NCBI GenBank assembly: GCA_937892925.1
Contig: CALBHX010000072.1
Coordinates: 1-38,003 of the forward strand
Direction of reading: 5' to 3'
Source of the DNA: an uncultured Lentisphaeraceae bacterium
GTDB taxonomy: Bacteria > Verrucomicrobiota > Kiritimatiellia > RFP12 > DVOR01
DNA length: 38,003 bases
The notes under the pieces are model-generated. The model did not search any database. It was not told the DNA's origin and saw nothing but the letters and a program-made list of their open reading frames with translations. Made by a program: the position numbers and the translations under genes. Positions 23,593-31,551 of this stretch are shown here, piece after piece (position 1 is the first letter of the stretch; the number at the start of each line of letters is the position of its first letter).

Positions 23593-24846
23593 ATGGCAGT
23601 GGATCTCAAGGCCGCATATAAGACGGTGATGGACGATCATTTCACCCCCCGGATGGAGATTGCATTCATTGACGGCGACACACGCCAGACGCTCATCTAC
23701 GAAAAGGTCGCTTGGACCATCGATGGTGTGCGCAAGGGATTGCGTTATGGGGAAAATCCAGGACAGGAAGCGGCCATGTATCGCCTCCTAAATGGTAACC
23801 TAACGTTAGGTGCCGTGCGAACGATTCAGCCGGGGCGCAGTCTAGTAACGGATGCAGAGCTTTTACAATTTGGTAAGCATCCGGGGAAAATCAACCTGAC
23901 AGACGCAGACAATGCCTTGAACATCCTGCGGTTTTTGGCGGCCACGCCCTGTGCAGTCATTGTCAAGCACAACAACCCTTGCGGTGTAGCCAAAGGGAGC
24001 ACCATCGCTGAAGCCTATGACCGGGCGAACAAGGCAGACATGCTTGCAGCCTTCGGCGGCTGTATTGCGTTAAACCGCACCTGCGACCGAGAAACGGCCG
24101 AGCTCATTACGCGCAATTATGCGGAGGTCGTGGTAGCGCCCAGCTTCACCGAAGAAGCACTTCTCCTCTTCGCCGCCAAAAAGAACCTGCGCGTTATGCG
24201 GATCGAAGCCATGGAACGCCTTGAAACCTATGCCGCCGAGCGGTTTCTTGATTTCAAGAGCTTGATGGATGGAGGTATAATCGCCCAAATAAGCTATCTT
24301 CCGGAGGCTCGAACACCCGAGCAGTTGATTGTTCCGGAGGTGATGGACAAGGAGGGGCGAACACATCGTATTCAACGGCTGCCGACCCCTCAGGAGCTCG
24401 ATGATATGCTCTTTGGTTGGTTAGTTGAAAGCGGTGTAACGTCCAACTCTATCCTCTTTGTTAAAGACGGTGCCACCGTAGGTATCGGGACCGGTGAACA
24501 AGATCGTGTAGGCGTAGCGGAAATCGCCCGCGATAAAGCCTATCGAAAACTAGCCGATCGCCATGCACGTGAAGTCTATGCAACGCCTTACAATGAATTG
24601 CAGGATACTGCTGCACGTGTAGCCTGTGATGCGTTTGCGCAGGAAATGAACGGGGGATTAAAAGGTGCCAGCATGATCTCAGATGCCTTCTTCCCCTTCC
24701 GAGACGGAGCACTGGTTGGGATTCGGGAAGGCGTAACAGCAATTATTCAGCCCGGCGGCGCCATTCGCGATTGGGACGTTATCGACTGTTGTAACGAGCA
24801 CCACGTGGCCATGATGTTCACCGGGCAGCGGAGTTTCAAACATTAA
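23593..24846 (+). CDS. purH: AICAR transformylase (PurH C-terminal domain only)
   Basis: A 417-residue protein matching the formyltransferase domain of PurH. It has LRYGENPGQEAAMY (about 49-62), the catalytic KHNNPCG loop (around 123-129), ADMLAAFGGCIALN, DAFFPFRDG and the C-terminal IQPGGAIRDWD-VIDCCNEHHVAMMFTGQRSFKH. The N-terminal IMP-cyclohydrolase (MGS-like) domain of about 200 residues is absent. It would transfer a formyl group from 10-formyl-THF to AICAR, and the cyclisation to IMP must be encoded elsewhere. ATG 23593 has GGAGAAG upstream; the longer open frame runs through the tRNA and is not real. It probably shares the tRNA promoter. Confidence 0.85.
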   Translation: MAVDLKAAYKTVMDDHFTPRMEIAFIDGDTRQTLIYEKVAWTIDGVRKGLRYGENPGQEAAMYRLLNGNLTLGAVRTIQPGRSLVTDAELLQFGKHPGKINLTDADNALNILRFLAATPCAVIVKHNNPCGVAKGSTIAEAYDRANKADMLAAFGGCIALNRTCDRETAELITRNYAEVVVAPSFTEEALLLFAAKKNLRVMRIEAMERLETYAAERFLDFKSLMDGGIIAQISYLPEARTPEQLIVPEVMDKEGRTHRIQRLPTPQELDDMLFGWLVESGVTSNSILFVKDGATVGIGTGEQDRVGVAEIARDKAYRKLADRHAREVYATPYNELQDTAARVACDAFAQEMNGGLKGASMISDAFFPFRDGALVGIREGVTAIIQPGGAIRDWDVIDCCNEHHVAMMFTGQRSFKH

Positions 24847-24857
24847 AGACTGGGTAG

Positions 24858-25463
24858 ATGAGACTGAACCATAAAACGTATTTCCTGTGCATACTGCTAG
24901 GTGTAGCGGCCGTAACGGGAGGGTGTGCGCCAACAATGGGGCGGTATGTGTCTGAAACGGCACTGACAGCTCAACGCCAGGCAGAACAAACACGGTCATT
25001 AGACGTCCCGGTTCGTTTTTTTGACGAGATACTACCCAAGCGATTCCAATATCATGGGATTGGCATCATCAACGATCAGGCTACTTTTTTGCGAATGTGG
25101 GAGCTTTATTCCAAAGAAACCACTGCCCTTCCGCCCTCAATCGACTTTGATTCTTATGCGCTTTTGTTTGTCTACGACCCAAACTTTTACAACCTGGTCT
25201 CCATTCGCGGATTGAATGTGTGGCAGGGCATTGCAAACCCATTCGTAGAAAAAACGAACTGGACGCTCAGTATCACCGGAGACAAAAAAATGCGGGAAAT
25301 CCGCACGAAAGAGGGACAAACACTCCCCGAACCCAAGGTGAATGTAGCTTTTCTGCAAATACCCCGAAATCGTCCTGGCATGCCTGGGGTAACTGCCGTA
25401 TTGGTAGAAGGCAAAAATGAACCTGAAGACAGCCGGGTTATTCCGGTTCCCTCACGGCCATAA
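24858..25463 (+). CDS. Lipoprotein of unknown function
   Basis: A 201-residue protein with a signal peptide and lipobox VTGGC (cysteine at 23). The rest is a mixed alpha/beta domain with segments such as IINDQATFLRMWELYSKE, FDSYALLFVYDPN and VAFLQIPRNRPGMPGVTAVLVEG. I do not recognise the family; the pattern of a short domain built around a protease-inhibitor-like WELY/ALLFV layout is only an impression. It lies 11 bases after purH and 11 bases before the PTS gene, so it is probably in the same operon. Confidence 0.65.
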   Translation: MRLNHKTYFLCILLGVAAVTGGCAPTMGRYVSETALTAQRQAEQTRSLDVPVRFFDEILPKRFQYHGIGIINDQATFLRMWELYSKETTALPPSIDFDSYALLFVYDPNFYNLVSIRGLNVWQGIANPFVEKTNWTLSITGDKKMREIRTKEGQTLPEPKVNVAFLQIPRNRPGMPGVTAVLVEGKNEPEDSRVIPVPSRP

Positions 25464-25474
25464 GAAGACACCCC

Positions 25475-26194
25475 ATGCATCAGCAACTCACGTTTCGGCA
25501 AGCATGTGCACATTTGCGCATCCCGGAGCAAGTCCTGCGTGATGCCGTGAAATATCGAGAAGTTCCCTTTCGAAAACAGGGTAATGAGGTTTTCTTTGAT
25601 GCCACAGAGTTAGATGCTTGGGGTTCTCGTCGAATCCTTGCCCTCCGAGAGAAAGAGTTATCCCCGGAGCACACAGCCTCCACACGATTGGAGGCGCAGG
25701 CGTGCGCAGACGATGTTTTATTCCCCCAATTATTGAAACCGGCCTATGTGGATCTCGATTTTCGAGCCAAGACGCGTACAAGCGTGTTGCACGACCTAGT
25801 GGATTTTGCAGAACGCTTGGAGTTATTATACGATCCAGCAGATCTGTTTACTCAACTGGAAGCACGAGAATCCTTTTCCTCTACGGCGCTTCCGGGGGGG
25901 ATCGCCCTGCCCCATCCTCACCATCAAGATCCCTATCTGATCGCCGAACCCTTTATGTTGCTTGCCCGGGCACAACGACCGGTGTGGTTCGGGGCAGAAG
26001 ATGATTCAGCGACCGATCTCTTTTGCCTGATCTGCTGCGGAGAAAACATGCGCCACCTGCATGTCCTTGCACGTTTGTGCATGATGATTCGAGACACACA
26101 GCTTTTAGAGACGCTCCGAGCAATAAAAACACCGGAAGACGCCATGAAAGCTTTCTTCTCATCCGAACGCGAAGTACTTGCTGAGATGCACTGA
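25475..26194 (+). CDS. Helix-turn-helix (excisionase-type) plus PTS EIIA (PtsN-like) fusion
   Basis: A 239-residue protein. Residues 1-55 form a MerR/excisionase-type helix-turn-helix (LTFRQACAHLRIPEQVLRDAV, then VPFRKQGNEVFFDATELDAW). Residues 85-235 are a phosphotransferase EIIA domain of the fructose/nitrogen type: RTSVLHDLVDFAE, then the active-site histidine in GGIALPHPHH (H147). It would accept phosphate from HPr or NPr and probably act as a regulator, not a sugar transporter, as no EIIB/EIIC gene is nearby. It is the last gene of the purH operon. Confidence 0.8.
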   Translation: MHQQLTFRQACAHLRIPEQVLRDAVKYREVPFRKQGNEVFFDATELDAWGSRRILALREKELSPEHTASTRLEAQACADDVLFPQLLKPAYVDLDFRAKTRTSVLHDLVDFAERLELLYDPADLFTQLEARESFSSTALPGGIALPHPHHQDPYLIAEPFMLLARAQRPVWFGAEDDSATDLFCLICCGENMRHLHVLARLCMMIRDTQLLETLRAIKTPEDAMKAFFSSEREVLAEMH

Positions 26195-26537
26195 ACTTTT
26201 TGTTTAAACCCCATACCAAGAATGTGAAAAACACTTCGTACAACGCAACAATAATACAAACACGCGATTCCAACTTAACTAGATACACCCAGAGGGGATT
26301 GGCTCGGGGCAATTCGAATCACACCGTCAGCGCTTCCTTTCCTCAATAGAGCTCCGCCTTGTCCAGAAACCCATACGAATGGCGACATTCTCATTCCCCA
26401 AAAACACCGTTTTATTCCTAGTCAGATTCCTTACTCCACCAAACTTAAAACTATATCGGAACAGTTCAAAGAGAACTCGCATGCGTTCGTAAACCCCGTT
26501 CACAGCCTTACATCCATTGATGACGTCCCACACAAAA
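26195..26537. other. Convergent intergenic region
   Basis: No gene is supported. A single copy of the G-rich motif (CTCGGGGCAATT) is at 26303-26314. The region ends with a bidirectional hairpin at 26538. Confidence 0.5.
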
Positions 26538-26563
26538 ACGCCAGAGCAACTATGCCCTGGCGT
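26538..26563 (-). terminator. Rho-independent terminator, probably bidirectional
   Basis: ACGCCAGGGC pairs with GCTCTGGCGT on the minus strand (10 bp, one G-T wobble, 6-base loop) and is followed by TTTTTGTGT, ending the minus-strand gene at 26593. On the plus strand the stem has one A-C mismatch and is followed by ATTCTTTCTATT, so it may also end the purH operon. Confidence 0.85.
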
Positions 26564-26592
26564 ATTCTTTCTATTCACATTTCGTCTGCGAT

Positions 26593-27288
26593 CTACGGCA
26601 ACAAAGCAAAAAAACGATCCTGATAAAGCTCAAAGAGCCCCTTTTCCTTCAACAACCGCCCAAGCGGTTTAATCAATGCCGAATCTTTCTCTGCCGCGGC
26701 AAATGCACGCTCCACTTCATCCCGCGCATCCTTCGGCATCCGCTCACGAAATGAAACTTTCTCCCGCTCCTCAAATGCCTGAATCGCCTGCGGCACCGAA
26801 GCCTGCACTAGCCGCATAAACAAATGCAAGAGACACACATCCCACGGCTCATCTACGCCAACGACCAACGCAGCATACGGACTTTTTACATGAGCCTGAA
26901 ACTCCGCTTTTAGCCGCTCACGCACCCCTTCCAATGGCTCGGCCACCACATGTTCACTGTAGGCCTCTCGCCGCAGCCGGTAAGAATAGCGCAATATACG
27001 GATCCTCGACGCATGCTCCCGCAAGAAATCAAGGTATCGCTGAGCCTGCGGGCCGAAGCCCTCCAATTCCTGCAGCGAGAGATCCCCAGGAAGCAAAATC
27101 CGTGGCGGGAACGTCTGCAACTTCCCCTCCCGAATGCGCGTTTTGGAAGGGTCATCCATCGGCTGCGTCAGCAATGTATAATCCACCACCGTCTGGTCAA
27201 ACGCATCCAATAACCGTTCAGGCGCACACACGATTTCCGTATGGCGCACAGCATAAGAAAAGTCAAAGGGTGTAGGATTTCCGTTCAT
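26593..27288 (-). CDS. Conserved-looking cytoplasmic protein of unknown function
   Basis: A 231-residue protein without signal peptide or membrane segment. It opens with NGNPTPFDFSYAVRHTEIV and continues with a helical, charge-rich body (RLRREAYSEHVVAEPLEGVRE in two pieces, VVGVDEPWDVCLLHLFMRLV, and a basic/acidic C-terminus). Codon pattern and length support a real gene, but I do not recognise a family. ATG 27288 lies eight bases after an extended -10 box and has no ribosome-binding site, so the mRNA is predicted to be leaderless or nearly so. A terminator follows directly. Confidence 0.7.
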   Translation of the reverse strand: MNGNPTPFDFSYAVRHTEIVCAPERLLDAFDQTVVDYTLLTQPMDDPSKTRIREGKLQTFPPRILLPGDLSLQELEGFGPQAQRYLDFLREHASRIRILRYSYRLRREAYSEHVVAEPLEGVRERLKAEFQAHVKSPYAALVVGVDEPWDVCLLHLFMRLVQASVPQAIQAFEEREKVSFRERMPKDARDEVERAFAAAEKDSALIKPLGRLLKEKGLFELYQDRFFALLP

Positions 27289-27296
27289 TGCGTGGA

Positions 27297-27305
27297 AGTA
27301 TAGCA
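27297..27305 (-). promoter_or_regulatory. Extended -10 promoter of the 231-residue protein gene, predicted leaderless
   Basis: TGcTATACT on the minus strand (27305-27297), with eight bases to ATG 27288. The transcription start would fall 0-2 bases before the start codon. No clear -35 is seen. Confidence 0.5.
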
Positions 27306-29500
27306 AAAAGTTTCCATCTTCTTGACGTAAAAATGAAAACATTTCCAAGGCAGATCTCACATCTCATCACAACTCAAATCGAGGTAGACATCAACATCCC
27401 CATACATCGCGCCACCTCGTATACAGTACAAATAAAGACTTCCACCTATTCCCCCGTACCATCCTTTCCTTCATTCCGTGAAGATCGAGGTCTCTGTATC
27501 GTGAAAAAAGTCGATCGTAAACATACTGATTCTGCCACTCCGGAATGTCGCCAGTACCATACGCACGATCGGCTTCTGATCACAGCATTACCGTTCGTAA
27601 ACGTAACGGCTGTTCAGATTATCACCATCCTGAATACTGTCTGGGTACAAGTTTATGGAAGTAATCACATCACGCTTTCTATCCTTTTCAAGAGTTTTGT
27701 TAACACCGCCTATCATACCAGCTATATTCAGATCGCCAGCTTTGGATACTTTACGGCGCGTAAAGCGAGCTGAAAGACGTATACGGATGAGGATGTAGAA
27801 GATTTCTCGATAGACGAGATTTTGACTATTCCTGATACTGACGTGTATCAGGAACAATCAACCTCTACAGGCGCACTATTGGTAGAACGTTCACAACAGC
27901 ACGATTACCAATACACAGCCCATACAGCGACAACTGGCTCGGGTTTGTCAACCATTCCCGAAAGTTACGGTCGCGAAAGGCTGGGATCCTAAACACAAAC
28001 CCTATCTCATATTGCCAACGTATTGAAAGGAATCGTTGCTTACAATGGCGATATTCCCGCTTTCCACATCAAAACAATCAAGCATGGGGATTCGTTCGCA
28101 TAACACTGATTACTGTATATGTGCACCATAACTTATTATGCTAGAGTCCGTGCATTGCTCGCCATGCCCGAGTTCACAGCCCCTCGACATGATCGCCTTA
28201 TTCCGGCGATACGTCAAGGAACATAAATACGAAAGAATCGGCTGCGACGATAAAGACACTGAGTACCAGAGTGTCGTTACATTGTTTCAATTTTCCAATT
28301 CTGGAGAACTCCTGTCCGCACATGGCGATAAGATCACCCGTTGGTTGTTCTGCACTGTTAAATGCAGCATATGAAAACAGGACAACGGGTTCAACTGGAG
28401 ACTAGACCGTGAATCTTCTTATCCACTCATCCACCGCCTCATGGTCAATCTCCAAAATCAGAAAAAAACATTCCATGAGCCCATTAATAATACAACATAC
28501 AAATCAATAAAAACGGCAGTTCAGTGGAACTGTCGAATTAAAATCCGCAACAGACGAGTTACACCCAGCGAACCACTCCATACACCGTATACAACTGAGA
28601 TAACACGAACCTGTGTACACAACTTCCTGCTGCCGTGTCTCAAGAAACCAATCGATCGAATTTACGGGGTGATAATGTTTCTATCCTTGTATCCTTGAAC
28701 TCAACCTGAGATTACGCCGGTCGTTGAATTGTAACTCAATAGCTTCGTGAAGAAACTCGAGAAATGGGAGGTGAATATTTTTAATTCAAGTGCCGTTGAG
28801 CATCTGAAGACCTAGGTTCATTCCGAAATATGGCACCCACCCGTGAGCACGATCATTGACGATAGTGTCGTAAACCCATTGAACATGAAACTGTATGGGA
28901 ATGAAATCGACCGAATAAGACCTATCATTGTAAAATGGGTTAAAAATGAACTCGTTTTGAACAAACGGAAGAAAAGCACCGATCGTTAACGGCGCTACTC
29001 CACATGAGTGAACCACGCCCTTCCCAACAAACAAAACTAACCGTGGACACTTCATAAAATGTCTTTCTCTGAAACCCAATTACAATCATGTGGACAACAG
29101 CCAGTATTACGGGTGAATTGCATCCACGATTTAAATATGTCATACCAACGCAACTGCTCAACATACCGATCAATATCCGAACGCGGGCGGCTTCTCTAAC
29201 ACAAGTTTCCTGCAGACATTGCGCATCCATTGCGATGTCTTCCTAGGAGAAGAGGCCATACACTGAGCGTTACCCCGCCAAATCCATACAGGTGCGTAAA
29301 TCTTTTCGCGCAACACGTCGGTTCGTTATCCTGTAAAACTGGCAAAATACGAATTCACAATGGATCAATAACAAACTGATCTGCATCAGGTTCGGGCGGT
29401 GCCCATACATTACGTATTATCCGCGAGTAGAACTGACACTTCTACACAATTAATCTTGTCGTATCGTATGTCGTAAGTGAAGCAACAGGTTGTCAAACCG
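27306..29500. other. 2.2 kb region without a convincing gene
   Basis: This is the longest gene-free stretch in the window and is visibly more A+T-rich than its neighbours. Short frames occur (for example 28138-28374 and 28441-28698 on the plus strand), but none has a ribosome-binding site with a recognisable protein. One plus-strand frame is open from about 27288 to 27992 apart from a single TGA at 27771. One degenerate G-rich word lies at 27939. I saw no tRNA, rRNA, CRISPR, transposase or RNase P/tmRNA signature. Confidence 0.5.
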
Positions 29501-30235
29501 TTATAACAACCGAAATAGGCGGCAGGCATTAGACGTGGTCTCTTCAGCAAAAGCCGCTGACGTCCGCCCGCGCAAAGCGGCAATGAAATCTGCCGTTATC
29601 CGTACATTACACGGGCGGTTACGCTGCCCCCGCAAGGGCACCGGCGCAAGATACGGCGCATCCGTCTCCACCAATATTCGATCCTCTGGGACATATCGAG
29701 CCACATCCCGTACCGTTGCCGCATTCCGAAACGTAACAATCCCCGAAAACGAAATATAATAACCCATATCCAAAAAAACTCTGGCCAATGAAATACCGCC
29801 AGTATAGGAATGAATCACCCCCGTACGCGGCACATCTGCCATACGCAACTGCGCCACTGTGATGTCATCCGCCTCCCGCGTATGAACAACAATCGGCAAC
29901 TCCAACGTTTTAGCCAGCTGAACCTGTTGCTCAAACCGTGTACATTGCAATCGTTCTACTTCAGCTCCTCGCGCATAATGAAAATCAAACCCAAGCTCTC
30001 CGATCGCCACCAAACGGGGATTATCCTTCGCCGGAACACACGTCTCCTCCGCATGAGCGCTCCAATCCAACCCCTGAGTAAACCACGTTCCGGAACGCTC
30101 GGCAACCACATTGAGTTGGGATGACCCCCCAATAGCGATCACCCCAACCTTTTCCGCACGAGCCTCTGCGAGCAAGCCCTGCCCCTCCGCCTCCGTCTCC
30201 AAATGACAGTGCGTATCGATCCAACACACACTCAC
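29501..30235 (-). CDS. TatD-family metal-dependent hydrolase
   Basis: A 244-residue TIM-barrel metallohydrolase. Metal ligands are in place: DTHCHLE at 7-13, GELGFDFHY near 78-86, VVHTREAD (about 115-122), IHSYTGG (about 140) and VETDAPYLAP near 193-202. TatD proteins are 3'-5' DNases/exonucleases active on DNA and RNA. The length is typical. The start ATG 30235 overlaps the stop of the PEGA gene (ATGA), so it is the last gene of the FHA-PEGA-TatD operon. No hairpin with a T-run was found behind it. Confidence 0.88.
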   Translation of the reverse strand: MSVCWIDTHCHLETEAEGQGLLAEARAEKVGVIAIGGSSQLNVVAERSGTWFTQGLDWSAHAEETCVPAKDNPRLVAIGELGFDFHYARGAEVERLQCTRFEQQVQLAKTLELPIVVHTREADDITVAQLRMADVPRTGVIHSYTGGISLARVFLDMGYYISFSGIVTFRNAATVRDVARYVPEDRILVETDAPYLAPVPLRGQRNRPCNVRITADFIAALRGRTSAAFAEETTSNACRLFRLL

Positions 30236-31551
30236 GGCTCATCCTTCAGGAATTGCTGCCGAATAATCTCCTCTTGCTTAAAGGTTCGCTGATACCCTGG
30301 CTTGAGCTCCAACGTTGTAGCATTCGCTTCACTTTGCTTGACAAATACCCCTCGATAACTTCCTTCACGTGTTTCCAACAAAAAGTTCGGCTTAAACTCC
30401 AACCGGACATTCAATTCGGCTGTTTGATTCGGCCTGATCTCAACCTGGCGTTCCGCCGTAGCATATCCATCCGCTTTCAACGTCAACCGATATACCCCAG
30501 GAGGAAGTGAAATGGACTCCTGCTTCGATGTGAAATCATCTTTCTTTTCAGGCTCTGTCGTCAACAATCTGCGCGATCCATTGAAAACTGTAACCGAAGC
30601 AGGCTGCGTTCGCACCGAAAGAATTCCGCGAACCACCTGCAGTCGGAACTCCTCTACCTGCGCTTGCCCCGACTTCAACATCACCCGGCGCGAGACCTCC
30701 AAATATCCAGGCTTTTCCACACGAATCGCATGCTCCCCCTCTTCAATCGCTTGAAGCACCAAATCCGACTCTCCCCGGAAAACGCCATCCACGTACACTC
30801 GAGCCCCCTCTGGAATCGTTGCAATAGAAAGCCCTGCCGGCAGACGCTCCAGGGGAAAACTCAAAGACAAGGATTCCCCTGCCGTCACCGACAATCTATG
30901 CGTCAGAGGTTTATACCCCTCCAACCGGAATTGCAACGTATGTTCACCTTCACGCATTCGCGCCAACGTACACGGGGTTGTTCCACGTTCCACCCCATTA
31001 ACCAACACCCGCGCTCCAGCAGGCGTCGTATCCACCTTCAACGTCCCGGAATCCGCCACCAACGCGGCATCAATCACCCGCGGGCGCCCATCCGTTAAGT
31101 TCAAGCTAAGCGCCTGCTCCTGAAAACCCGATGCACGCATCACAATGCGATATACCTTTGGCTGTTCAAAAAATGTGTAACAGGGTGCCTCCCCCAACAC
31201 TTCTCCATTACACAACACCGTAACCGGCGTTGTCGCTCGAAACAGAACAGGGATCGGTTCCCGAGATAATTTGAACGCTTCATGTCGACGTTCTCCAGGC
31301 CCCAAAGCCAATGTCCGATACTGTGTCTGCCACCCGGGAGCCGAAACCGAGATCAATAAGGGCTCATTCGCTCGAACCGTTTCTATCACAGCATCTCCTG
31401 TCCGCCCTGGACGGTGGTTAATGGAAAACGTCGCCGCAGGCTCCGAGGTCAACCGCAACGTTGCCATCGCAGACTCATCCGCTGCGGCTCGAACGTCTCC
31501 ACAAAGCAACATCACCAACCCAACCATAGTACCTATTATTCCCCGCCTCAT
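30232..31551 (-). CDS. Exported PEGA-domain repeat protein
   Basis: A 439-residue protein with a signal peptide ending at VRAA (about 23). At least four beta-rich PEGA-type repeats follow, for example GTLKVDTTPAGARVLVNGVE, LSIATIPEGARVYVDGVFRG and LSVRTQPASVTVFNGSRRL, each followed by a G-E/Y-H-xL/I-xV-x-G-Y strand pair. Two more diverged copies precede them, near 27-100. The last 60 residues (FLLETREGSYRGVFVKQSEA and on) are a separate small domain. PEGA domains are found in surface and periplasmic proteins, with a presumed binding role. ATGA overlaps with both neighbours indicate coupled translation. Confidence 0.85.
   Translation of the reverse strand: MRRGIIGTMVGLVMLLCGDVRAAADESAMATLRLTSEPAATFSINHRPGRTGDAVIETVRANEPLLISVSAPGWQTQYRTLALGPGERRHEAFKLSREPIPVLFRATTPVTVLCNGEVLGEAPCYTFFEQPKVYRIVMRASGFQEQALSLNLTDGRPRVIDAALVADSGTLKVDTTPAGARVLVNGVERGTTPCTLARMREGEHTLQFRLEGYKPLTHRLSVTAGESLSLSFPLERLPAGLSIATIPEGARVYVDGVFRGESDLVLQAIEEGEHAIRVEKPGYLEVSRRVMLKSGQAQVEEFRLQVVRGILSVRTQPASVTVFNGSRRLLTTEPEKKDDFTSKQESISLPPGVYRLTLKADGYATAERQVEIRPNQTAELNVRLEFKPNFLLETREGSYRGVFVKQSEANATTLELKPGYQRTFKQEEIIRQQFLKDEP

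Noticed and set aside
27306..29500. CRISPR array, rRNA, tmRNA, RNase P RNA or transposase in the large gap
   Set aside because: I looked for regularly spaced repeats and for the conserved RNA sequences and saw none. Frames of 78-161 residues here lack ribosome-binding sites and known motifs.
30232..31551. DNA-level repeats from the PEGA gene
   Set aside because: The repeats are visible only in protein; the DNA copies are too diverged to count as a repeat element.
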